NCBI GenBank assembly: GCA_017561665.1
Contig: JAFZBQ010000098.1
Coordinates: forward strand, 1-36,442
DNA length: 36,442 bases
Origin: Bacteroidales bacterium
GTDB taxonomy: Bacteria; Bacteroidota; Bacteroidia; Bacteroidales; UBA932
Reading direction: 5' to 3'
The notes beneath the pieces were generated by a model. It saw nothing but the letters and a program-made list of their open reading frames with translations. It was not told the origin of the DNA and did not search any database. This document shows, in pieces, positions 25,629 through 32,051 of the stretch; the first letter of the stretch is position 1; each line of letters starts with the position of its first letter. The position numbers and the translations under genes were made by a program.

Positions 25629-25710
25629 GGTAACGCTGCGAAGTTGTGCACCGTTACCCGCATTTTGGGCCTTATTTGCAGGTAATACTTCCACTTTCCG
25701 CAGCGTTACC
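25629..25710. repeat. 12-bp perfect inverted repeat (GGTAACGCTGCG / CGCAGCGTTACC)
   Basis: Arms at 25629-25640 and 25699-25710 enclose 58 bp. Two direct copies of GTTACCCGCA-TTTG-like sequence lie in and beside the arms. There is no gene inside; it could be a mobile-element scar or a protein-binding site. Confidence 0.55.
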
Positions 25711-25869
25711 CGCACTTTGTTTCCAATTGGTGCAAAATACTCCATATAAAACCAAAAGAAGTGACCAAAATGTGACCAAATCTGGTGAACAATAAGCCAC
25801 CTTCAGGTGGCCGGCGCTCTGCGCCGCGGGGGTCACAGGGGGCAGAGCCCCCTTAAAAATAGGGGCCGT

Positions 25870-25883
25870 CCGGCTCCGGGTAC
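25870..25883 (+). repeat. 14-bp copy of the tRNA-Leu 3' end, inverted relative to the tRNA gene
   Basis: CCGGCTCCGGGTAC is identical to the T-arm/acceptor 3' end of tRNA-Leu(CAA), which is on the minus strand at 28268-28281. The two copies face each other across the 2.4-kb lipoprotein array. Confidence 0.55.
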
Positions 25884-25884
25884 C

Positions 25885-25912
25885 AAAAAAGCCACCGCAA
25901 TGGTGGCTTATT
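25885..25912 (-). terminator. Hairpin terminator A, downstream of array lipoprotein 1
   Basis: On the minus strand AAGCCACC-ATTGC-GGTGGCTT is followed by TTTT. It occupies the same position relative to the GTACCAACC motif as hairpins B and C, but the stem sequence is different. Confidence 0.65.
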
Positions 25913-25915
25913 TGT

Positions 25916-26025
25916 GTACCAACCGACATTTTTTCTCGAACCGATTCTTGGAAGACCTTGATAGAATTTGGGAGCTGCGGCACATCATCCCCGACCCCAC
26001 CGACCCGTCAAAATGCGTGATTTAA
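25916..26025 (+). pseudogene. Repeat copy A: 3' end of an unidentified gene (fragment)
   Basis: From GTACCAACCGAC onward this is the second half of a repeat also found at 26694 and 27500. It encodes NRFLEDLDRIWELRH then IIPDPTDPSKCVI and a stop. One base fewer than in copies B and C near 25928-25935 shifts the upstream frame. Differences from the other copies are mostly at third codon positions, so the sequence once evolved as protein-coding DNA. No start or full-length gene exists here. Confidence 0.6.
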
Positions 26026-26079
26026 TTAATAACTTCTTGAAGAATTTGGCAATAACTCGGAGTTGGTTCTCCTGATGCA

Positions 26080-26547
26080 TTATTCTTTACCCAACTGTAT
26101 ACCTTGCCATATTGTGTCCCATAGATAATCGGCTCCTGTATAGCCATTCTCCCATTGTGCCCAAGAAAGAATATGTGTTTTAACGATTACCACCCTGGAA
26201 TCTGATGAATCATTCTCTGGTATTTCAAACTCAATCTCCCAAGTATCTCCATTGTTTATGTGTGTTTCACCAGGACCATCAAGTCGCTTTCTCTCGTAGT
26301 GATAAACTTCTTCGTCTATGATTACCTTATACTCAAAATAGCCTAAAATTTCGCCCCATGATTTTGTTGTAACTGCCACGACAGTAAAAGAATATTTTCC
26401 CCCTTCCACAGGAATAATAATATCAGCTTCGTGATGAAAAGAAATATCAAAAGGGCCATTGGGATTCCTTGGCGGCCAACAACCATAAAACCAAACCAAT
26501 CCGAGCAATAATAGAATAATACTTGGAACAGCTCTCTTTATAGACAT
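26080..26547 (-). CDS. Array lipoprotein 1, paralogue of array lipoprotein 3
   Basis: A 155-residue predicted lipoprotein; the hydrophobic N-terminus ends WFYGC with Cys23 as the probable lipidation site. The mature part is beta-rich: IIIPVEGGKYSFTVVAV near residues 39-55 recalls the first strands of BACON-like domains. The C-terminal EIPENDSSDSRVVIVK, followed by WAQWENGYTG, matches IPENDSGQTREVVVK and WGEWRIVYSG in lipoprotein 3, so the two are diverged paralogues. The ATG at 26547 is chosen for its signal peptide; an earlier in-frame ATG at 26598 falls in the repeat. It converges with fragment A. Function unknown. Confidence 0.7.
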   Translation of the reverse strand: MSIKRAVPSIILLLLGLVWFYGCWPPRNPNGPFDISFHHEADIIIPVEGGKYSFTVVAVTTKSWGEILGYFEYKVIIDEEVYHYERKRLDGPGETHINNGDTWEIEFEIPENDSSDSRVVIVKTHILSWAQWENGYTGADYLWDTIWQGIQLGKE

Positions 26548-26585
26548 AATAACCTCGATTTGACAATAAATGTAACTATTTTTTT

Positions 26586-26816
26586 CGAACCAATTCATCC
26601 AAAGAATTGCTCGACATTATCTATCAGGAAACCAACCGATTACAAAGGTCGAAAAACAAAAAGTCCTCCGAAAAAACGGAGGACTTCGGTTAGGTACCAA
26701 CCGACAACATTTTTTCGAACCGATTTTTGGAAGACCTTGAGCGGATTTGGGAGCTGCGGCACATCATCCCCGACCCCACCGACCCATCAAAATGCGTAGT
26801 CGGTACGGATAAATGA
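26586..26816 (+). pseudogene. Repeat copy B: 3' end of an unidentified gene (fragment with in-frame stop)
   Basis: The most diverged complete copy. The first half (26586-26690) encodes RTNSSKELLDIIYQETNRLQ and a K/S/E-rich stretch; the second half (26694-26816) encodes VPTDNIFSNRFLEDLERIW, ELRHIIPDPTDPSKCVV and a stop. A TAG at 26691-26693 separates the halves in frame. Compared with copy C, the codons for Tyr, Gln, Glu, Asn and Arg in DIIYQETNR differ but the residues do not. It ends 5 bp before the convergent array gene 2. Confidence 0.65.
26650..26686 (-). terminator. Hairpin terminator B, downstream of array gene 2
   Basis: A 10-bp perfect stem AAGTCCTCCG/CGGAGGACTT with a 6-nt loop. On the minus strand it is followed by TTTGTTTTTC. 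It lies inside repeat copy B, about 135 bp after the stop of array gene 2. Confidence 0.7.
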
Positions 26817-26821
26817 TGCGG

Positions 26822-27367
26822 CTATCTCTGCCAACCTTCAACGCGGTACACTTTCTCAAGCAGCTTGCTTTCTTGACTTGTCTCAGCGTTTTTGAACCAC
26901 ACCTCTATTCGTGCTGCATAATACTCGCCCCAAACTCCTTCGTATATGGAGAACTGCTGATGATTGACCAGCTGTAAAAACGAAGCCGTTGCGCCAATAA
27001 TAACAGTACTCGCCTTCTTTAGTCTGCTCTCGGACAACGGTATGTTATCGTTTACCTCATAGCAGCGAAGGAATATTTCTCCGGCAGGCAATGGTGTGTA
27101 ATAAAAATCATACAGGTATATTCCGCCTTGTAGGCCATCCCATATTTGTAGCCATGAAGCAGGGTCATCAATATCAACCGCGACTTCAGATTGTGTTCTT
27201 TCGGGATACGGAACACTGTACTCTATCCCTTCGGGAATAGGATGGGTCCTGCCAAAATCACTTTTATCGGGACCGAATAAGGCATAAACGACCAAGATGC
27301 CCAATACGACAACCAATGCCAAAACAGACACCGTCGCTATAATAAGAACCTTGTATACCTTTTTCAT
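26822..27367 (-). CDS. Array gene 2: membrane-anchored protein of unknown function
   Basis: A 181-residue protein with one N-terminal membrane anchor (VLIIATVSVLALVVVLGILV, about residues 7-26) and no lipobox cysteine. The outer part has THPIPEGIEYSVPYPE, a DPASWLQIWDGLQGGIYLYDF stretch, and the C-terminal LLEKVYRVEGWQR. It shares neither the IPENDS motif nor clear sequence with array lipoproteins 1 and 3, although it occupies the same position in its repeat unit. The ATG at 27367 lies 5 nt after a TACCTTTG box and starts MKKVYKVL; an in-frame ATG at 27433 is inside the repeat. It converges with fragment B. I do not recognise the family. Confidence 0.7.
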   Translation of the reverse strand: MKKVYKVLIIATVSVLALVVVLGILVVYALFGPDKSDFGRTHPIPEGIEYSVPYPERTQSEVAVDIDDPASWLQIWDGLQGGIYLYDFYYTPLPAGEIFLRCYEVNDNIPLSESRLKKASTVIIGATASFLQLVNHQQFSIYEGVWGEYYAARIEVWFKNAETSQESKLLEKVYRVEGWQR

Positions 27368-27372
27368 CCTGA

Positions 27373-27380
27373 CAAAGGTA
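27373..27380 (-). promoter_or_regulatory. -7 promoter box (TACCTTTG) for array gene 2
   Basis: On the minus strand TACCTTTG ends 5 nt before the ATG at 27367, again implying a leaderless transcript. Array lipoproteins 1 and 3 have only the weaker TACATTTA at 26567-26574 and 28120-28127. Confidence 0.6.
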
Positions 27381-27386
27381 CAACTT

Positions 27387-27622
27387 ATTATCGAACCAAT
27401 GCCTACAACGAATTGCTCGACATTATCTACCAAGAGACCAATAGGTTACGCGGGAACAAAAAATCGAAGTCCTCTGAAAATGAAGAGGACTTCGGTCGTG
27501 TACCAACCGACAACATTTTCTCGAACCGATTCTTGGAAGACCTTGAGAAAATTTGGGAACTGCGGCACATCATCCCCGACCCCACTGACCCATCAAAATG
27601 CGTGGTCGAGGTGTATAGATAG
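27387..27622 (+). pseudogene. Repeat copy C: 3' end of an unidentified gene, frame intact
   Basis: The best-preserved copy. One continuous frame encodes about 77 residues: YRTNAYNELLDIIYQETNRL, a K/S/E-rich linker that corresponds to the hairpin, VPTDNIFSNRFLEDLEKIW, and ELRHIIPDPTDPSKCVVEVYR before the stop. No start with promoter is visible, since the DNA upstream is the promoter of array gene 2. So it looks like a gene end carried along in the repeat rather than a working gene, although translation from the ATG at 27413 cannot be excluded. It ends 2 bp before the convergent array lipoprotein 3. Confidence 0.6.
27458..27494 (-). terminator. Hairpin terminator C, downstream of array lipoprotein 3
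   Basis: An 11-bp stem CGAAGTCCTCT/AGAGGACTTCG with an 8-nt loop. On the minus strand it is followed by ATTTTTTGTT. It lies inside repeat copy C. Confidence 0.7.
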
Positions 27623-27624
27623 GG

Positions 27625-28089
27625 TTATTTATGTTCTTGCACTCCTGAATAAACAATACGCCACTCTCCCCATTGATGGGTATGCCCCTCTTCTTCTTCG
27701 AAATCATTATTGTACAAGTCGTCAATTGATACTTTAACTACCACCTCTCTTGTTTGACCACTATCGTTTTCAGGTATAAGGATAATCAAAACAGCATCCA
27801 GGTTGGAATGAGCCTCTCGATAATCCCAATACCAAGAAGCCTCATTTGGGCCAAGTTCTTGAGAATCCTCGCCAATTGTTAACAAACATTTGAATTGACG
27901 AGCTTCCATCGGCCACACGGTTTTAGTATGATAGTCGTATCGAAAAGGAATATGCAATACTTTGCCCTCTGCCGGTATAACATCCATCTCGGCCGGACTA
28001 TCAAAAACCGGGTCATACACTTCCGTAGGAAATGGGATACAACCAACAAGACACCTTAACGCCAATATAAGAGCAAAGCACTTTTTCAT
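27625..28089 (-). CDS. Array lipoprotein 3, paralogue of array lipoprotein 1
   Basis: A 154-residue predicted lipoprotein; the signal peptide MKKCFALILALRCLVGC ends with Cys17. MDVIPAEGKVLHIPFRYDY (about residues 35-53) resembles the opening strands of BACON-like domains. IPENDSGQTREVVVKVSI and WGEWRIVYSG are shared with array lipoprotein 1. The C-terminal EEEEGHTHQWGEW segment is acidic and histidine-containing. It converges with fragment C (2-bp gap). A weak -7-like TACATTTA lies 30 nt upstream. Function unknown. Confidence 0.7.
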   Translation of the reverse strand: MKKCFALILALRCLVGCIPFPTEVYDPVFDSPAEMDVIPAEGKVLHIPFRYDYHTKTVWPMEARQFKCLLTIGEDSQELGPNEASWYWDYREAHSNLDAVLIILIPENDSGQTREVVVKVSIDDLYNNDFEEEEGHTHQWGEWRIVYSGVQEHK

Positions 28090-28153
28090 CTATTAATAAC
28101 GCAATAGTATTATATGATGTAAATGTAGTAAAAATCAGCGAGTATTACTTGAG

Positions 28154-28271
28154 ATTATCGAACCAATTCCTACAACGAATTGCTCGACATTATCTACCAA
28201 GAGACCAATAGGTTACGCGGGAATAAAAAATCGAAGTCCTCTGAAAATGAAGAGGACTTCGGTCGAGTACC
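28154..28271 (+). repeat. Repeat copy D: first half only, ending at the tRNA-Leu 3' end
   Basis: Nearly identical to copy C (27387-27504): I count three mismatches over about 118 bp, encoding YRTNSYNELLDIIYQETNRL. It stops at GTACC, where the tRNA-Leu gene begins; the second half of the repeat is missing. A TGA lies three codons upstream in frame. Confidence 0.75.
28224..28261 (-). terminator. Rho-independent terminator of tRNA-Leu (hairpin D)
   Basis: An 11-bp stem CGAAGTCCTCT/AGAGGACTTCG, 8-nt loop, followed on the minus strand by ATTTTTTATT. It begins 6 bp after the tRNA 3' end and lies within repeat copy D. Confidence 0.8.
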
Positions 28272-28351
28272 CGGAGCCGGGGTCGAACCGGCACAGCCTC
28301 GCGGCCACTGGTGTTTGAGACCAGCGCGTCTACCGATTCCGCCATCCGGGC
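28268..28351 (-). tRNA. tRNA-Leu, anticodon CAA
   Basis: An 84-nt class II tRNA. Acceptor arms are GCCCGGA and TCCGGGT (G-U at the first pair), the anticodon arm is CTGGT-CTCAAAC-ACCAG, there is a long variable arm (GGCCGCGAGGCT), and the T-arm is GCCGG-TTCGACC-CCGGC, with discriminator A. It reads UUG codons. CCA is not encoded. It has its own consensus promoter and terminator and forms the right boundary of the accessory island. Confidence 0.93.
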
Positions 28352-28371
28352 ATTCTTAATCGAAGACGTGG

Positions 28372-28402
28372 CAAAGGTAGGCCAAATTTCGGAATATCCA
28401 AA
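28372..28402 (-). promoter_or_regulatory. Promoter of tRNA-Leu (TTTG-N19-TACCTTTG)
   Basis: On the minus strand TTTG (28399-28402) is followed by 19 nt and TACCTTTG (28372-28379), a full match to the Bacteroidetes consensus, 20 nt before the mature tRNA. It lies between aroDA and the tRNA. Confidence 0.8.
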
Positions 28403-28406
28403 ATTG

Positions 28407-30386
28407 CTATTTCAGCGGAAAATCGGGCCAGGAGCGGTCTATGCACTCCTCGTCGTCGAGCAGGATGTCCGAATCACAGATCTGTTCTGCCGCCAGCAGC
28501 GCCATAGCCAGCAGATGATTCCCGTGCGAGCTCACCGGAGCGCCGTGCAAGATATTGTTGAAACTGCCCTTTACAAGGATGGCGTCGCCGTCGGGCGAAA
28601 TGTCGGCCCCGAGCTTGCGAAACTCCTTGATATAGTTCTTCTCTTCGCCGCCCAGCGCCTTGATACCCAGGATGCGGCTAACCCCTTCGCTGCGCAGCGC
28701 AAGCAGGATAATCGGCCCCAGCAGGTCGGGACACTCGGTGACGTCGCACTCGAACGCGGCGGTAAGCGACCGGAAGGCGGAATAATACCCCACAGTGTCG
28801 CCCAGCGACTCCATTTCGGGGTCGGTGTAGCGCTCTATATCGGCTCCGGCCGTCTCCAAAACGTCCAGGATGTAATTCTCTTCCTGCAGCGAAGCCCCCC
28901 GCATATTGTCCACGCCGCTCTCCCCCGCTATCACGCCCAGCACCAGCCACAGCGCAGCAGCACTCCAGTCGCCTTCTATGTCGAAACGGCCAGGCAGGTA
29001 TCTTCGCCCGTTGCTGGAAAACTTATAGACGACCCCTTTGCCTTCCTCCGCCGCCGTATCTTCGTATTTGATACCGAAGCGGCGCACAATATCGGCCGTG
29101 AGCAGGATGTGCTTCAGGCAGCTCGGCTCGCTGATCTTGAGGGTGATGTCCCCCGCGCCTGCGAGCGGCAGCGCCATCATCAATCCGGTAAGGAACTGCG
29201 CACTGGCGGGCGAAGAAATGTTATACGTTCCACCCGTAAAAGGCCCGTGCACAAATGCCGGCAGGTGGCCGAAAGAGAAATCCACAAAGACCCCGTGGCG
29301 GGTTAACTCAGGGCACCTGATGTTGAATTTGTGCGCTGCTATGGCCCCGTGTCCATCTATCATCACCATATCGCGGCAAAGCGCCGCCAGCGGGATGCAG
29401 ATCCTGCACAGAAGGCCGCTGCTGCCGACATCCAGGGTGTTGTCCTTGACCCGAAGGCCATCCTCGGCAATATTCTGATGACCTGTTACAGTGAGCGTCT
29501 TGCTCCGTCTGGCATACGAAACATCGGCATAAAGCTGTTTCGCCACCGATATGGCCGATTCTATATCCTTGGAAAGGATGATATTGTCCAGCGTGGTGAC
29601 GCCGTCGGTGAGCGCCGCCGCCACGATGGCGCGGATGGCGATATTCTTGGCGCACGGCGGCTGTACGTCGCCCCAGCAGTGGGTATCTTCCTTGCTGAGA
29701 AAGTCGAAGAAAAGCGGCTGCCCGTCGGCGGTGGGCAGGCGGCGGCGCGGCGCGACATAAATCAACGGCGCCCCTTTGTGGAAGGAATCGTAGCGCGACT
29801 GTTCCCCTTCGTGCCCCATCGCAAAGGCCACCAGATGATCGGCCGGAAACTGATCGTAAAGCGCCAGCACGCGCTCCGCTTCGTCGGGATGATGGGCGGT
29901 GGTCACGATTTTGGCGATGTCGGCCCCAAGCGAGAAGATGCGCGACGCGATTGACGACAACGCCTCCGTAGAATCGGTGCCAAAGGCGTTGTGATATGAC
30001 AGGATCACCTTGCAGCCGTAGTTCATCGCCAAGTTCATCAGCCAGCGCAACTCGCCGCGGGGGAAGTCCATATCCACGTCTATGTAGTCGGCGCCGGCGA
30101 TAATTGCGGCGGAGAGCATCCTCACCGCCATATCCACCTCCGAACTGTCGGGCTCGGCATCGTCCGGTTCCAGATCAAGATGGTCGGCCTCGGAAGGGTC
30201 CTTTATGCGATAGGTGGCCACCACGGGGCTGTCCCCGCAGTTTGCAAAAAAATACTTAAGGTCGTCGGTGTCGAAAATCAGGTCATCCAGCCGCAGCTCC
30301 ACCGCGTGCGGACCGATGTCGGCCAGTGCCCACGCGAGGCAGTAGTCGACATCCATCTGGCACAGGCAGAAGCAAGGTAGACCCAT
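28407..30386 (-). CDS. Fusion of type I 3-dehydroquinate dehydratase and an EPSP-synthase-like domain
   Basis: A 659-residue protein covering shikimate-pathway steps 3 and 6. Residues 1-235 are a type I dehydroquinase: VELRLDDL near 29-36, the catalytic H132 in LSYHNAFGT, the Schiff-base lysine K159 in IAKIVTTAHH, and AMGHEGEQSRY. Residues 240-659 have the EPSP synthase fold (AroA). K247 and R252 of the S3P-binding start, R328 in the GSSGLLCR loop, and D473 in EGDWSAA are present. Other usually invariant active-site positions look changed: SKS becomes AKN, the RPM arginine is missing near 351-354, K-E-S-D-R becomes GEEKN near 580-584, D-H-R-x-A-M becomes GNHLLAM near 622-628, and the final KS-P-F lysine is R651. 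The half may be altered in activity. The start lies 3 bp after the S41 protease stop. Confidence 0.85.
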   Translation of the reverse strand: MGLPCFCLCQMDVDYCLAWALADIGPHAVELRLDDLIFDTDDLKYFFANCGDSPVVATYRIKDPSEADHLDLEPDDAEPDSSEVDMAVRMLSAAIIAGADYIDVDMDFPRGELRWLMNLAMNYGCKVILSYHNAFGTDSTEALSSIASRIFSLGADIAKIVTTAHHPDEAERVLALYDQFPADHLVAFAMGHEGEQSRYDSFHKGAPLIYVAPRRRLPTADGQPLFFDFLSKEDTHCWGDVQPPCAKNIAIRAIVAAALTDGVTTLDNIILSKDIESAISVAKQLYADVSYARRSKTLTVTGHQNIAEDGLRVKDNTLDVGSSGLLCRICIPLAALCRDMVMIDGHGAIAAHKFNIRCPELTRHGVFVDFSFGHLPAFVHGPFTGGTYNISSPASAQFLTGLMMALPLAGAGDITLKISEPSCLKHILLTADIVRRFGIKYEDTAAEEGKGVVYKFSSNGRRYLPGRFDIEGDWSAAALWLVLGVIAGESGVDNMRGASLQEENYILDVLETAGADIERYTDPEMESLGDTVGYYSAFRSLTAAFECDVTECPDLLGPIILLALRSEGVSRILGIKALGGEEKNYIKEFRKLGADISPDGDAILVKGSFNNILHGAPVSSHGNHLLAMALLAAEQICDSDILLDDEECIDRSWPDFPLK

Positions 30387-30389
30387 AGA

Positions 30390-32003
30390 TTACTTATTCT
30401 CCAGCCACTTGTCAATCGAGGTGAACAACTGCTTGTCGTAACGCAGGTTCTGAATAGAAGCCGCCTTCTGGAAATAGTATTTGACTGCAATATCGCTCTC
30501 CAGCAGCGGTTTGATTTCGTCCTTCGCCAGGCGGACGGCATCGGCCTTGCCGATGTTCAGTTTGGCCTTGAGCGCCTCTATCTCCGCCTTGCAGTTTTCG
30601 TAGGTACCGTCGTATTTGGTAGCCTCCACCAGCTTCTCTATCTCGGCGTCACCGCCGCTGCGCCAGTCAAACTCCTTGCTCTCGCAGAACTTCACGAAAT
30701 CTTTCCACTCCTCGTCAGTGAGAGAAAACTCCTCAGCGGGAGCTATGCTCTCGTGTGCGAGGAAATACCTGATGGCGTAATCGCCAATGACGTCGTTATA
30801 TACCAGCGATACGGTAGGGCGGCTGTACTTTGAACCATCCACCACGATGTCGGGAGTGATTCCGCCGCCGTCCTTCACAGTGCGGCCCTTGGCGGTCTTG
30901 AATTCGTGTGTCAGGGAGTCGGGAATGGCACCCACGCTGCCGTCTTCGTTGCGGTGGCTGTAGTCGATGGCCTGCACGCAGCGGCCGCTGGGGGTGTAAT
31001 ACTTGCCGGTGGTGACCTTCAGAGTGCCGTTGAATGAGGTCGGACGAACCGACTGGATAAGGCCCTTGCCGAAAGAACGGGTGCCGGCGATGGTGCCGCG
31101 GTCCAGATCCTGAAAGGCGCCGGCCACAATTTCGGACGCCGAAGCGCTGCCGCTGTTTATCATCACCAGCACGGGGATATTTGTGTCGATAGGCTCTGCC
31201 TGAGTGCGGTAATCCACGTTGGTGCCCTGGGCGCGGCCCTTGGAAGAGACGACCAGCGTCCCTTTGGGCACGAAGAGCGACATCAGTTTGATGGCCTCGT
31301 CCATAAGGCCGCCGCCGTTGCCGCGAAGGTCAATCACCAGACGCTCGGCGCCTTGTTTCTTGAGCTCCTGAACCGCCTTGCGCAGCTCGGCGCTCATACC
31401 TGCCGTGAAGCCGGTGATGGAAACATAGCCGATATTGTCCTTGAGCATGCAGTAATGCTCTATGTTGGAGATGTGTATGCGCTCCCGCTTGACGGTGACA
31501 TCCTCTGTCTGTCCGGTGCGGCCCTTGACCACCTTGAAGACGACCTTGCTGCCGGGCTGGCCCTTCATACGGTCGGAACTCTGCTGCGAAGTCTCTTCAT
31601 ATACGCTCTTGCCGTCGATGGCGATGATGCTGTCGCCTGGCTGCAGGCCCGCCTTCACCGCGGGGCTGTCGGGATAAGGCTCGGTGATGAGCACCGCCCC
31701 GCCGGGACGCTTCTTGATCAGAGATCCCACGCCTCCGTAGACGCCGGTTGTCATCATCTGCACATCATCCTCCTCTTCTTCCGGATAATAGACAGTATAC
31801 GGATCCAGCGAAGAGAGCATCGCCGTGATGCCGGTGTTTATCAGCTTGTTGAACTGTACGCTGTCGACGTAATTGGCAGAGAGCACCTTGAGTATGGAGT
31901 TCTGCACGTCCAGCGACTTGGCCAGGTCAAAATTGGCGCTCTGGGCCGATGCGGCCAGCGTAATCACTGCAAAAGCGATTACCGCGAATATCTTTTTCAT
32001 CAT
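30390..32003 (-). CDS. S41-family C-terminal processing peptidase with PDZ domain
   Basis: A 537-residue secreted or periplasmic serine protease of the CtpA/Prc group. The signal peptide ends near ASAQS, residues 18-21. The PDZ domain follows (GGVGSLIKKRPGGAVLITE... with AGLQPGDSIIAIDG, about 92-175). The peptidase core has DLRGNGGGLMDEAIKL, the nucleophile serine in NSGSASASEIVAGA (about 285-298), and the partner lysine in RSFGKGLIQS about 25 residues later. The C-terminal 150 residues are helical and typical of Bacteroidetes forms. It lies between leuB (48 bp upstream) and aroDA (3 bp downstream), so the last two genes are coupled. Confidence 0.92.
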   Translation of the reverse strand: MMKKIFAVIAFAVITLAASAQSANFDLAKSLDVQNSILKVLSANYVDSVQFNKLINTGITAMLSSLDPYTVYYPEEEEDDVQMMTTGVYGGVGSLIKKRPGGAVLITEPYPDSPAVKAGLQPGDSIIAIDGKSVYEETSQQSSDRMKGQPGSKVVFKVVKGRTGQTEDVTVKRERIHISNIEHYCMLKDNIGYVSITGFTAGMSAELRKAVQELKKQGAERLVIDLRGNGGGLMDEAIKLMSLFVPKGTLVVSSKGRAQGTNVDYRTQAEPIDTNIPVLVMINSGSASASEIVAGAFQDLDRGTIAGTRSFGKGLIQSVRPTSFNGTLKVTTGKYYTPSGRCVQAIDYSHRNEDGSVGAIPDSLTHEFKTAKGRTVKDGGGITPDIVVDGSKYSRPTVSLVYNDVIGDYAIRYFLAHESIAPAEEFSLTDEEWKDFVKFCESKEFDWRSGGDAEIEKLVEATKYDGTYENCKAEIEALKAKLNIGKADAVRLAKDEIKPLLESDIAVKYYFQKAASIQNLRYDKQLFTSIDKWLENK

Positions 32004-32051
32004 AATTCCTGCTATTTATACACCGGCCTTACTCGGCAAAAATGATACCAA

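Larger units (their letters stand above)
25571..25884. other. Structured gene-free region at the left edge of the repeat array
   Basis: No gene is evident. The region holds a 12-bp inverted repeat (25629-25640 with 25699-25710), two copies of a CGTTACCCGCA-type direct repeat at about 25651 and 25703, two GTGACCAAA repeats near 25767 and 25778, and three tight hairpins: GCCACC-TTCA-GGTGGC (about 25797), GGCGC-TCT-GCGCC (about 25813) and GGGGGC-AGA-GCCCCC (about 25838) followed by a short T/A run. Its right edge has a 14-bp copy of the tRNA-Leu 3' end (25870-25883). Confidence 0.5.

Noticed and set aside
25571-28271. A CRISPR array
   Set aside because: The repeats are about 110 bp each, spaced 0.7-0.8 kb apart, and contain coding sequence; there are no short regular repeats or cas genes.
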